Source: Asaia bogorensis (GTDB taxonomy: Bacteria > Pseudomonadota > Alphaproteobacteria > Acetobacterales > Acetobacteraceae). From it: a stretch of DNA of 13,516 nucleotides. Below, one piece after another: positions 6,991 to 13,516 of the stretch. The translations under genes were made by a program, and so were the position numbers. Where the stretch lies: the NCBI GenBank assembly GCA_945886995.1, contig CAMCZJ010000068.1:1-13516 (forward strand). Direction: 5' to 3'. The notes below the pieces were generated by a model. That model saw only the letters and a program-made list of their open reading frames with translations, did not search any database and was not told the origin of the DNA. How positions within the stretch are numbered: position 1 is the first letter of the stretch; every line of letters begins with the position of its first letter.

Positions 6991-7941
6991 TCAGGCGCTC
7001 CGCCCCATTTCCAGGAATTTGTCGCGCCGGCGGGCGCGCAACGTGGTGGTATCCAAAGTCAGCAGCGGCGTCAGCAGCGCCTCAATCTTATCGCCTAGCG
7101 CTGCAATCACCGCCGCCGCATCGCGATGCGCGCCACCCAAGGGTTCCGGCACCACAACATCCACCAGGCCAAGCTTGCGCAAATCATCCGCGGTCAGCTT
7201 CAGCGCTTCCGCAGCGGTTGCCGCCTGCGCCGCGTCTCGCCACAGGATGGAAGCGCAGCCTTCCGGGCTGATCACGGAATAAATCGCGTGTTCCAGCATG
7301 ATGATGCGATCAGCCGCCGCCAGCGCAATCGCGCCGCCCGATCCGCCTTCACCGATAATGGTCGCAATGAACGGCACGGGCGCATCCAGCCCGGCTTCAA
7401 TGGACCGCGCAATCGCTTCCGCCTGGCCGCGCGCTTCCGCATCAATGCCGGGAAAAGCGCCAGAGGTATCAACGAAGGAAAGGATCGGCATGCCGAAACG
7501 CCCAGCCAATTCCATCAGGCGCCGCGCTTTCCGGTAGCCCTCGGGCCGCGCCATGCCGAAATTATGTTTCACTCGGCTATCGGTGTCATGCCCGCGTTCG
7601 GTGCCCAGCACCATCACCGCGCGGCCACGGAAGCGCCCCATGCCGCCCACCACCGCCGCATCATCCGCGAAGGCGCGATCACCGGCGAGGGGCGTGAAAT
7701 CCTGAATCAGCGCGGCGATGTAATCTGTCGCATGCGGCCGGTCCGGGTGGCGCGCCACCTGCGCCTTCTGCCAGGGGGACAGCTTGGCATAGGTGGTCTT
7801 CAGCAGCGCTTGGGCTTTATCGCCGAGGCGACCGATCTCCTCGGCCACATCAATGCCGCCGGCATCGGTGGTCCGACGCAGCTCCTCGATCTTGCCTTCA
7901 AGCTCGGCGATGGGTTTTTCGAAGTCCAGGAAGTGACGCAT
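6991..7941 (-). CDS. accA: Acetyl-CoA carboxylase carboxyltransferase subunit alpha
   Basis: AccA forms, with AccD, the carboxyltransferase that moves the carboxyl group from carboxybiotin to acetyl-CoA to make malonyl-CoA, the first step of fatty acid synthesis in the cytoplasm. The 316 residues match the usual bacterial length. Visible marks are the N-terminal coiled-coil-like helix (DFEKPIAELEGKIEELRR), ARHPDRPHATDYI at 63-75, SFVDTSGAFPG at 155-165, the oxyanion-hole glycines GEGGSGGA at 197-204, and SVISPEGCASILWRD at 222-236. No accD or accBC is in the window, and the subunits are often unlinked. No clear Shine-Dalgarno is seen before the ATG. A palindromic repeat occupies the gap between the xerD stop and this gene. 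Confidence 0.97.
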   Translation of the reverse strand: MRHFLDFEKPIAELEGKIEELRRTTDAGGIDVAEEIGRLGDKAQALLKTTYAKLSPWQKAQVARHPDRPHATDYIAALIQDFTPLAGDRAFADDAAVVGGMGRFRGRAVMVLGTERGHDTDSRVKHNFGMARPEGYRKARRLMELAGRFGMPILSFVDTSGAFPGIDAEARGQAEAIARSIEAGLDAPVPFIATIIGEGGSGGAIALAAADRIIMLEHAIYSVISPEGCASILWRDAAQAATAAEALKLTADDLRKLGLVDVVVPEPLGGAHRDAAAVIAALGDKIEALLTPLLTLDTTTLRARRRDKFLEMGRSA

Positions 7942-7985
7942 GGCGCGGGGTTAGCCCAAATCCGCCCGAGATGCGACCCCTGGCG

Positions 7986-8043
7986 GAGCATTTTCAAGCC
8001 AAGTGGAAACACTTGGCTCTCCGGAAAATGCGACCAAACAAAA
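7986..8043. repeat. Palindromic interspersed repeat, copy 1
   Basis: A 58-bp element lies between the xerD stop and the accA start and is matched by an inverted copy at 9029-9086 (52 of 58 positions identical). It folds into a hairpin: inner stem AGCCAAGTG (7997-8005) with CACTTGGCT (8010-8018) around a GAAA loop, and an outer stem GCATTTTC (7988-7995) with GAAAATGC (8024-8031). The tail is CGACCAAACAAAA. No T-tract follows on either strand, so it is not a typical intrinsic terminator. It resembles the dispersed palindromic repeats common between genes in alphaproteobacteria (from memory, not searched). It may affect 3' ends or readthrough into accA. Confidence 0.85.
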
Positions 8044-8066
8044 TTTCAGAGCATGGCCGAGGCCCG

Positions 8067-9002
8067 TCAGGGCACCGGGCTTGCTCTGGATAGCGGGTGG
8101 TGCTCAGTCACCAGGGTACGCAGCCGCTCCTCCAGCACCTTGGTGTAGATTTGGGTGGTGCCGATATCCGCGTGTCCCAGCAGGATTTGCAGGCTGCGCA
8201 AATCTGCCCCCCGTTGCAGCAAATGGGACGCAAAGGAATGCCGCAGTACATGCGGGCTGACCCGGGCGGGGTCGAGCCCCGCCGCCAGCGCTACCTCCTT
8301 CAAAATCAGGCCCAGCCCCTGGCGCGTCACATGCCCCCCCACCCCACGAGATGGGAACAGAAAGCGGCTGGGCTTGCCCTTCTCCTCGGGCCGCGCGGCC
8401 AGAGCCAAGGACCGGGCGCGTTCGGAAACTGGCACCAACCTTTCCCGCCCGCCCTTGCCGCGCACCGCAATCAATGGGGCGCCGGGGCGGAGTGAAACCG
8501 CCGGCAGGCTCACAAGTTCAGTCACGCGCAACCCACTGCAATAAAGCATCTCCACCACCGCCGCCGCCAAGGGTCCGCGCTTGCCGGGCAGGGCTGCGGC
8601 GGCGGCAATCAGCGCCTCCACTTCCTCCTCCCGCAGTGCCTTGGGCAGGCTTTGCGGGAGGCGGGGGGCTTCAAGCAATTCTGAGGGGTCGTCAGCGCGA
8701 ACGCCCTCTCGCAGCAGGAATTGATGGAATTGACGAATGGCGGAAAGCCGCCGCGCTTGGGTGCGCGCGGCCAGGCCCTGCCCCGCCAAGCCCGCCAGCC
8801 AGGCGCGCAAAAGGGCGCTATCGGCGGCATAAAGCGCGACCCCGCGGGCGGCGGCAAAACCCGCGAAATCCTGCAAATCCGCCTGATAGGCGGCCAGCGT
8901 ATTGCGCGCCGCGCCGCGTTCAGCCGCCAGCATTTCCAAAAACGCCTCGACATGGCGGGAAAGCCCCGTCAGGGCCGATTGTTTAGAGCGGTTTCCGTTC
9001 AC
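8067..9002 (-). CDS. xerD: Tyrosine recombinase XerD (XerC/D family)
   Basis: XerD works with XerC at the dif site to resolve chromosome dimers before division. The protein has an N-terminal SAM-like core-binding domain (about 15-100; AFLEMLAAERGAARNTLAAY) and a C-terminal catalytic domain with all six active residues: Arg159 (YCSGLRVTEL), Lys183 (RGKGGRER), His251 and Arg254 (HVLRHSFASH), His277 (LLGHADIGTT) and Tyr286 (IYTKV). XerD rather than XerC is chosen from its place next to accA and aroK, an arrangement I recall in other alphaproteobacteria. The only upstream start is GTG at 9000-9002, which lies inside a repeat hairpin, so residues 1 to about 7 look repeat-derived; a later in-frame start such as the ATG at residue 24 would be rather short. 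The start is uncertain. Confidence 0.9.
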   Translation of the reverse strand: MNGNRSKQSALTGLSRHVEAFLEMLAAERGAARNTLAAYQADLQDFAGFAAARGVALYAADSALLRAWLAGLAGQGLAARTQARRLSAIRQFHQFLLREGVRADDPSELLEAPRLPQSLPKALREEEVEALIAAAAALPGKRGPLAAAVVEMLYCSGLRVTELVSLPAVSLRPGAPLIAVRGKGGRERLVPVSERARSLALAARPEEKGKPSRFLFPSRGVGGHVTRQGLGLILKEVALAAGLDPARVSPHVLRHSFASHLLQRGADLRSLQILLGHADIGTTQIYTKVLEERLRTLVTEHHPLSRASPVP

Positions 9003-9026
9003 GTTCGTTCACCAGAACCGCTCTAA
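8983..9026. repeat. Inverted repeat over the xerD start codon
   Basis: TTAGAGCGGTT at 8983-8993 pairs perfectly with AACCGCTCTAA at 9016-9026, an 11-bp stem around 22 bases. The loop contains CGTTCAC twice, at 8996-9002 and 9006-9012. It directly abuts the second copy of the 58-bp repeat, so the two form one composite block. The putative GTG start of xerD lies within the loop, and the left arm is translated as the first xerD codons. Neither arm is followed by a T-tract. It could hide the xerD start in RNA, or it may simply be a dispersed repeat that landed at the gene boundary. Confidence 0.75.
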
Positions 9027-9028
9027 CC

Positions 9029-9086
9029 TTTTGTTTGGTCGCATTTTCCGAGCCGCCAAGTGATGCCACTTGGCTTGAAAATGCTC
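9029..9086. repeat. Palindromic interspersed repeat, copy 2 (inverted)
   Basis: This is the reverse-oriented partner of the element at 7986-8043, again 58 bp. It keeps the outer stem GCATTTTC (9041-9048) with GAAAATGC (9077-9084) and an inner stem GCCAAGTG (9055-9062) with CACTTGGC (9067-9074), here with an ATGC loop in place of GAAA. Differences from copy 1 are confined to the loop and to four bases beside the stem; both arms are intact. It lies upstream of xerD, immediately after the stop of the 48-codon gene, whose TAG sits on the repeat border (TAGAGC). Confidence 0.85.
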
Positions 9087-9232
9087 TACCGCCCGCGGAA
9101 GCGATCATTGGGGATGGTGCGCTCCACGGCCTGGGGCGTCACGCTGGGCGGAAAGGCGCCAATCAGGACCAGGCCCACGGCAAAAAGGCCAAGCACCACG
9201 GCAGCAACCAGCAGAATCGGGTTACGGAACAT
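9086..9232 (-). CDS. Small single-pass membrane protein, 48 residues
   Basis: A short gene with an ATG at 9230-9232 and a TAG at 9086-9088. The protein begins MFRNP, has one strongly hydrophobic segment at about residues 6-27 (ILLVAAVVLGLFAVGLVLI), then a proline-rich hinge FPPSVTP and a polar tail QAVERTIPNDRFRGR. A lone positive residue before the helix and the short N-terminus suggest an inner-membrane anchor with the tail outside the cytoplasm, but topology is inferred. AGGGAG lies about 13 bases before the ATG, a little distant. It starts 57 bases from the divergent aroK-aroB gene and precedes xerD on the same strand. I do not know its function. The codon pattern and the clean membrane segment support a real gene. 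Confidence 0.65.
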   Translation of the reverse strand: MFRNPILLVAAVVLGLFAVGLVLIGAFPPSVTPQAVERTIPNDRFRGR

Positions 9233-9289
9233 GGTGGCGGCTGGGCTCCCTCTCGCTTTGATGAAATCGTGCTAACCCTGCTCCCCAAG

Positions 9290-10984
9290 ATGCGCAACTC
9301 TATCTTTGATGATGTCCTGCCCGGCCTGCCGGAACCCGCCGCAACGCGTGATCCAGCGCGGCCCAGCATTGTTCTGGTTGGGCTGCCGGGGGCGGGGAAA
9401 TCTGCGCTTGGCCGGCGCTTGGCCGGGCTTCTGGGCCTCCCTTTTCGAGACGCCGACACGGAAATCGAAAACGCCGCCGGCATGCCGATCACGGAAATCT
9501 TCACCCGTTATGGGGAGCCCCATTTCCGCGATGGTGAACGCCGCGTGATTTCCCGCCTGCTGGCCGGCCCACCCTTGGTGCTGGCAACCGGCGGCGGCGC
9601 CTTTGCCGATGCTGCCACGCGCGCCGCGATTCGCGCGAGCGGCGCCATTTCAATCTGGCTGAAATGCCCGCTTTCAGTCTTGATCCGTCGGGTCGCAGGC
9701 CGGGAACATCGCCCCATGTTCCTGAACGCCGATCCGGCCGAGGTCCTGCAGCGTTTGATGAATACCCGCCACCCGCTTTATGCCGAGGCTGACATCACGC
9801 TCGCCTGCAATGATGAAAGCCTGGACAACACCACCCGCCGCTTGGAGCAGAGCTTGAAAGCCTATCACCCGCCCGAACGCGTGCCCGTTGGGCTTGGCGA
9901 ACGCGCCTATGAAGTGCTGGTCGGCCAGGGCTTGCTGGCGCGTGCCGGCGGCCTGCTGGCGCCCGTGCTGCCCGCCAAGCGCGTGGCCATCATCTCGGAC
10001 GCCACGGTAGCACCCATCCATTTGCCGGGTTTGCGCGCTGGCTTGCAGGAAGCGGGCTTTGCCATTGCGACGGAACTGACCGTGCCCCCCGGCGAAGCCA
10101 GCAAGGATTTTGGCCGGCTGCATGGCTTGTTGGATGATCTGCTCTCAGCAGGCGTGGATCGGCGCACAGCGGTGATCGCGCTTGGCGGTGGCGTGGTGGG
10201 TGATTTGGCCGGCTTTGCGGCAGCCATAGCCATGCGCGGCCTGCCTTTCGTGCAAATCCCGACAACGCTTCTGGCGCAGGTGGATAGCAGCGTTGGCGGC
10301 AAAACGGGCGTCAATCTGAAGGCCGGGAAGAATCTGGCCGGTGCCTTCCATCAGCCACTTATCGTACTGGCGGATACGGATACGCTGCGAACGCTTCCGC
10401 CGCGCGAATTGCGGGCAGGTTACGCGGAAGTGGCCAAGCACGGTTTGTTGCAAGGCGAATTATGGCATTGGTGCGAAGCCAATGGCAGCGCCGTTGTCGC
10501 AGGCGATGCGGCAGCACTTGCCACCGCCGTGATTGAATCCTGCAAACTGAAGGCCGCTGTGGTGGCCGCAGATGAGCGTGAGGAAAGTGCGGAGGGCGGG
10601 CGCGCCTTGCTCAATCTTGGGCACACCTTTGGACACGCTTTGGAGGCGGAAGCGCGCTTTGATGGTTCAGTCCTTCACGGTGAAGCGGTCGCGGTCGGGC
10701 TTGGACTTGCGGCTTCGCTTTCCGCGCGGCTTGGTCATTGCAGCCAGGAATGGCCTTCGCGCGTGATTGCGCATCTGGCGGCTTGCGGCCTGCCCGCGCG
10801 CATCGCCGATCTGCCGCGCCGCTTCACGGTGGATGCGCTGCTCGGTCGCATGGCGAAGGACAAGAAGAACCGCGATGGCAAAATGCGCTTCGTGCTGCTG
10901 CGCGGCCCCGGTGATTGCTTCACGAGCGCCGATGTGCCGGCGGAGATGGTGGAGAAGCTCTTGCGCGATGAGGGGGCAGGCTAA
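9290..10984 (+). CDS. aroKB: Bifunctional shikimate kinase / 3-dehydroquinate synthase
   Basis: One frame encodes two shikimate-pathway enzymes. Residues about 26-190 are AroK (shikimate to shikimate 3-phosphate): Walker A GLPGAGKS at 31-38, DADTEIE at 54-60, Arg80, the GGG at 101-103, and the lid REHRPMF with Arg141. Residues about 200-564 are AroB (DAHP to 3-dehydroquinate): NAD-binding ALGGGVVGDLAGFAAA near 297-312, PTTLLAQVDSSVGGKTGVN at 324-342, and probable zinc ligands Glu380 (GYAEVAKHG), His445 (NLGHTFGHALE) and His463 (LHGEAV). I chose the ATG at 9290, giving 564 residues; the frame is open back to 9035 but that part reads through the repeat and the small opposite-strand gene and has no protein-like character. 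No clear Shine-Dalgarno or promoter is visible in the 57-bp divergent gap. The two domains catalyse steps 5 and 2, not neighbouring ones. Confidence 0.94.
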   Translation: MRNSIFDDVLPGLPEPAATRDPARPSIVLVGLPGAGKSALGRRLAGLLGLPFRDADTEIENAAGMPITEIFTRYGEPHFRDGERRVISRLLAGPPLVLATGGGAFADAATRAAIRASGAISIWLKCPLSVLIRRVAGREHRPMFLNADPAEVLQRLMNTRHPLYAEADITLACNDESLDNTTRRLEQSLKAYHPPERVPVGLGERAYEVLVGQGLLARAGGLLAPVLPAKRVAIISDATVAPIHLPGLRAGLQEAGFAIATELTVPPGEASKDFGRLHGLLDDLLSAGVDRRTAVIALGGGVVGDLAGFAAAIAMRGLPFVQIPTTLLAQVDSSVGGKTGVNLKAGKNLAGAFHQPLIVLADTDTLRTLPPRELRAGYAEVAKHGLLQGELWHWCEANGSAVVAGDAAALATAVIESCKLKAAVVAADEREESAEGGRALLNLGHTFGHALEAEARFDGSVLHGEAVAVGLGLAASLSARLGHCSQEWPSRVIAHLAACGLPARIADLPRRFTVDALLGRMAKDKKNRDGKMRFVLLRGPGDCFTSADVPAEMVEKLLRDEGAG

Positions 10985-10991
10985 GGGTTTG

Positions 10992-11012
10992 AAAATGCCG
11001 CTTCAGCGCGGC
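10992..11012 (-). terminator. Weak hairpin at the end of the CapD-like gene
   Basis: On the minus strand GCCGC and GCGGC (11008-11012 and 10997-11001) form a 5-bp GC stem around a 6-base loop, followed by ATTTTC. The stop codon of the CapD-like gene is in the loop. The stem is short and the T run has only four bases, so this is at best a weak intrinsic terminator in the 18-bp gap between two convergent genes. Confidence 0.25.
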
Positions 11013-12931
11013 CCCGCCGCCGCGGTGCCTTCCGGCGCATGGGCGAATTCCGGCACCAGCCGCGCCAATTGCTGAAGCGCAAGGCGCGCATTCCCTGCCC
11101 GCCCCGCCGCCGCCATTTCATCAATGGCGCGCCCCACCAAGGCCGCATCCGCTGTGCGTGGCGTTGCCACCAAAAGCCCCGGAAAGGCTGTGGGGCGCGG
11201 CGGTTCTTGGCCGTGGAATAATTCCTCATAAAGCCGCTCACCAGGGCGCAGCCCCGTGAAGCGGATCTCCACATCCTCATCCGGGCGCAGCCCCGCAAGC
11301 CGGATCATGCGCCGCGCCAGATCCACAATTTTCACCGGCTGGCCCATATCCAAAACAAAGATGCCACCTTCGGCCAATTCCGGCGGCTGGCCTTCAGGAT
11401 CGGTAGTGCCGACCACACTCGCCTGCAACACAAGCCCCACCGCTTCGCGCACCGTCATGAAATAGCGCCGCATATCGGGATGCGTCACAGTCAGCGGCCC
11501 GCCGCGTTCCAATTGCCGGCGGAACAGCGGCACCACACTGCCGGTGGAGCCCAACACATTGCCAAAACGCACCGTGATGCAGCGCATCCCCGCACGGCCA
11601 TGGCGCGCCTCACGATCCAAAGCCTGGCAATACATTTCAGCGAGCCGCTTTGAAGCACCCATCACCGATGTCGGGTTCACGGCCTTGTCGGTTGAAATGA
11701 ACACCATCGCCGCGGTGCCGACACTGCGCGCCGCTTCCGCCACCACGCGGGTCCCAAACGCATTCGTCAGTACGCCCTCCAGCGGGTCATTTTCCACCAT
11801 CGGCACATGCTTCAGCGCGGCTGCGTGGAATACCAATTCGGGCTTGATGTCTTCAAACAGGCGGCGAATGCGTGCCTCATCCCGCACATCGGCAAGCACG
11901 GCGCGGCGCGGCACATCCGGGTGTTTTTCGCGCAATTCCAGGTCAATTTCATACAGCAGGAATTCGCCGTGATCCACCAAGGTCAGCGATGAAGGGCCAA
12001 GTGCCGCCACTTGTCGCGCCAATTCGCCGCCAATCGTCCCGCCCGCACCCGTCACCAGCACGTGCCTGCCCTGCACCAGCCGCGCCATGCCTTCACGGTC
12101 CAAGGGCACTTGCGGACGATCGAGCAAATCCTCAATCGAAATTGGGCGCAATTCCACGCGCCGCGCAGCCTCACTGCCCGCCGGATCAAGGCGCGTTGGC
12201 GCCGGCGCGCGGCGCAGCGGCACGCCATGCCGATCCGCCGCATCCAATAGCGCTTCCAAAGCTGGGCCTTCGATATCTGGGCCAGACAGTACAATCAGCC
12301 CCGGCAAGCGCCCTTCAGCGCGCAGCCTATCCAATACCGCTTCCGCTTCCTCAACCGTGCCAAGGATCAAATGCCCCTGCATCCGCCGCCCGGCCTGACG
12401 CGCGCGGAGCGAGAGGATGCCAATCACGCGATAGGGCGCGCGCCGATCCCGTTCCAATGCACGAATGAAAAGATCAGGTCCTTCCGCTGCCCCAACCAGC
12501 AAAACCGCTTGCGCATCGGCTGCCGCTTCTCCGGCGTGGCGTGTTGCCTGCAACAGCGCCAGAACGCGCGCGCCGATCAGCAAGGCGCCCAGCAGAACGG
12601 CATGGATCAGCGGAAAGGCCGGATTGGTCGGCTGCCAGCCGCCTAGGATTTGCCCACCAATCCAGAAAAGCAGCGCACCGCCAAGTGCGGCACCGGCCAC
12701 CGCCAATAAATCGCGTAAGCCCACAAAGCGCCAATATTGCTGTGGCAAGCGCAACGCTGCCCCGGCGGCGAGCAGCGCCAGCACCGCCCCTGGCCCGGCC
12801 ACCGCCCACCAGGCGCCGGATGGCCAATGGCGCGGCGCAATGGCCCATACCGCCAGCACCAGGGCCAGCAGCGCAAGCAGGCCATCAAGGGCAAGATTCA
12901 GCAGAATCCGATGAGAAGGGCGGCGCGTCAC
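11003..12931 (-). CDS. CapD/WbpM-type membrane nucleotide-sugar 4,6-dehydratase
   Basis: This 642-residue protein is a long-form member of the FlaA1/CapD/WbpM/PglF family, which converts UDP-N-acetylhexosamines to 4-keto-6-deoxy sugars for capsule, O-antigen or glycan synthesis. The N-terminus has about four membrane helices (roughly 10-32, 40-61, 73-97 and 106-128), then a nucleotide-binding-like domain (140-250), then the extended short-chain dehydrogenase domain. That domain shows the NAD loop TGAGGTIG (294-301), AALKHVPMVE (371-380), ISTDKAVNPTSVMGASKR (412-429) and RFTGLRPGERLYEELF. The usual YxxxK is M424-x3-K428, as is normal for this family. The start is GTG, with AGGG four bases upstream. 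It lies 40 bases after the glycosyltransferase gene and is probably in one operon with it. The exact sugar product is not readable. Confidence 0.93.
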   Translation of the reverse strand: MTRRPSHRILLNLALDGLLALLALVLAVWAIAPRHWPSGAWWAVAGPGAVLALLAAGAALRLPQQYWRFVGLRDLLAVAGAALGGALLFWIGGQILGGWQPTNPAFPLIHAVLLGALLIGARVLALLQATRHAGEAAADAQAVLLVGAAEGPDLFIRALERDRRAPYRVIGILSLRARQAGRRMQGHLILGTVEEAEAVLDRLRAEGRLPGLIVLSGPDIEGPALEALLDAADRHGVPLRRAPAPTRLDPAGSEAARRVELRPISIEDLLDRPQVPLDREGMARLVQGRHVLVTGAGGTIGGELARQVAALGPSSLTLVDHGEFLLYEIDLELREKHPDVPRRAVLADVRDEARIRRLFEDIKPELVFHAAALKHVPMVENDPLEGVLTNAFGTRVVAEAARSVGTAAMVFISTDKAVNPTSVMGASKRLAEMYCQALDREARHGRAGMRCITVRFGNVLGSTGSVVPLFRRQLERGGPLTVTHPDMRRYFMTVREAVGLVLQASVVGTTDPEGQPPELAEGGIFVLDMGQPVKIVDLARRMIRLAGLRPDEDVEIRFTGLRPGERLYEELFHGQEPPRPTAFPGLLVATPRTADAALVGRAIDEMAAAGRAGNARLALQQLARLVPEFAHAPEGTAAAGPR

Positions 12932-12971
12932 ACAACCCTACTAGCCGAGAATTGCGTTCGGTGGAATCGGC

Positions 12972-13516
12972 TCAGCCTACATCCCTTGCCGGGCGCGGCA
13001 TGAAGCCCGTCAGCCGGCTATAAAGCGCCACAAGCCGCTCGGCTTCACCCGCCCAGGCGAAGCGCGCCAAAGCGGCATCGCGCCCTGCCTGCCCCAACAC
13101 GCTGCGGCGCACTGGGTCCGCCATGCGCTGCACCTCAGCCGCAATTGCCGCCGGGTCAGCAGTATCCACCACTGCCCCACAGCCTGCGGCCTGGATCACC
13201 GCCGCAACCTCCTCGGCTTCTGCGGGCGCAATCACGGGAAGGCCCGCCAGCATCACGTCGAACAGCTTATGCGGCAGCGCCAGGCGATGATTCTCTGCCC
13301 CCGGCTGGAACAGGATCAGCGCAATATCGCAACGCGAAGCTGCCGCCAGCGCGGCCTCATGGGGCAGCCAGCCCAGGGCCTGGATGCGGTGCGTCAGGCC
13401 AAGCGCTTCGGCTCTGGCCCAGAATTCGGCCTCACTGCCATCGGTGAAGCGACCTATCAGGCAAAGCCGCGTCTCGGGCGGGCAAAGCGCCAGGGTTTGC
13501 AACATCTGCTCGGACC
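12972..13516 (-). CDS. Glycosyltransferase, GT4-like, C-terminal part
   Basis: This is the 3' part of a glycosyltransferase gene whose start is beyond the window edge; the ATG at 13505 is internal, since the frame stays open upstream. About 181 residues are visible, corresponding to the nucleotide-sugar-binding half of a GT-B fold. Marks include LCLIGRFTDG, RIQALGWLPHEAALAAASRCDI, and the conserved KLFDVMLAGLPVIA (13227-13268), followed by ADPAAIAAEVQRM and a terminal helix. The KLFD-x-M-x-AGLPVI form is common in GT4-family enzymes of surface polysaccharide loci. The donor and acceptor cannot be inferred. The gene sits 40 bases upstream of the CapD-like dehydratase on the same strand, so both probably serve one capsule or O-antigen pathway. 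Confidence 0.88.
   Translation of the reverse strand, partial: SEQMLQTLALCPPETRLCLIGRFTDGSEAEFWARAEALGLTHRIQALGWLPHEAALAAASRCDIALILFQPGAENHRLALPHKLFDVMLAGLPVIAPAEAEEVAAVIQAAGCGAVVDTADPAAIAAEVQRMADPVRRSVLGQAGRDAALARFAWAGEAERLVALYSRLTGFMPRPARDVG

Noticed and set aside
7986..8043. Copy 1 of the repeat as a CRISPR unit or rho-independent terminator.
   Set aside because: There are only two copies, in opposite orientation and nearly 1 kb apart, with no regular spacers; no T-tract follows the hairpin on either strand.
7126..8148. A 340-codon plus-strand open frame.
   Set aside because: It is antisense to accA, which has full family motifs, and then reads through the repeat; it has no recognisable domain.
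8351..8986. A 211-codon plus-strand open frame.
   Set aside because: It is antisense to xerD and very rich in Pro, Arg and Ala, as expected for a shadow.
9035..9289. N-terminal extension of 85 residues on the AroK-AroB protein.
   Set aside because: It translates the repeat copy and the antisense of the small membrane protein gene; the ATG at 9290 gives a sensible start just before the kinase core.
10985..11002. GAAAATGC near 10991 as a truncated copy of the palindromic repeat.
   Set aside because: Only eight bases match and no other part of the element is present, so chance is sufficient.
11660..11690. Missing catalytic tyrosine in the CapD-like dehydratase (Met424 in place of Tyr) as a sign of inactivation.
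   Set aside because: Methionine at this position is normal for the WbpM/PglF branch, so it is not a defect.

Overview
The window looks like chromosomal DNA of a GC-rich alphaproteobacterium. The fused aroK-aroB gene and the xerD / accA / aroK neighbourhood suggest Rhodospirillales or Acetobacteraceae, but that placement is inference from gene content and no 16S or other marker gene is present.

Region 1 (1-4345, plus strand) is the distal part of a carbon-phosphorus (C-P) lyase operon: the 3' end of phnI, then phnJ, phnK, phnL, phnM and a DUF1045 gene of the 2H phosphoesterase type. Every junction is a 4-base start/stop overlap (ATGA four times, then GTGA), so the genes are probably translationally coupled. 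PhnI, J, K and L belong to the core complex that turns ATP and a phosphonate into 5-triphosphoribosyl-1-phosphonate and then cleaves the C-P bond. PhnM is the pyrophosphohydrolase of the pathway. No phnP is visible; the DUF1045 protein is a plausible cyclic phosphodiesterase in its place. The last pathway kinase, phnN, lies on the opposite strand and overlaps the DUF1045 gene tail to tail.

Region 2 (4311-9232, minus strand), in transcription order: a 48-codon membrane protein gene, xerD, accA (acetyl-CoA carboxylase alpha subunit), a DHA2-like MFS exporter, a RidA-family protein lacking the usual catalytic arginine, an orphan coding-like stretch without a start codon, and phnN. Two 58-bp palindromic repeats in inverted orientation (52 of 58 positions identical) bracket xerD. 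A second inverted repeat covers the apparent xerD start codon.

Region 3 (9290-10984, plus strand) is a bifunctional AroK-AroB protein, shikimate kinase fused to 3-dehydroquinate synthase, transcribed divergently from the small membrane protein.

Region 4 (11003-13516, minus strand) is the start of a surface polysaccharide locus: a long CapD/WbpM-type membrane-bound nucleotide-sugar 4,6-dehydratase and, upstream of it, the 3' part of a glycosyltransferase that runs off the window.

Most of the window is conventional metabolism. The items most worth a second look are the DUF1045 gene as a possible PhnP replacement, the repeats around xerD and how they shape gene ends, the orphan fragment upstream of phnN, and the unlisted small membrane protein.
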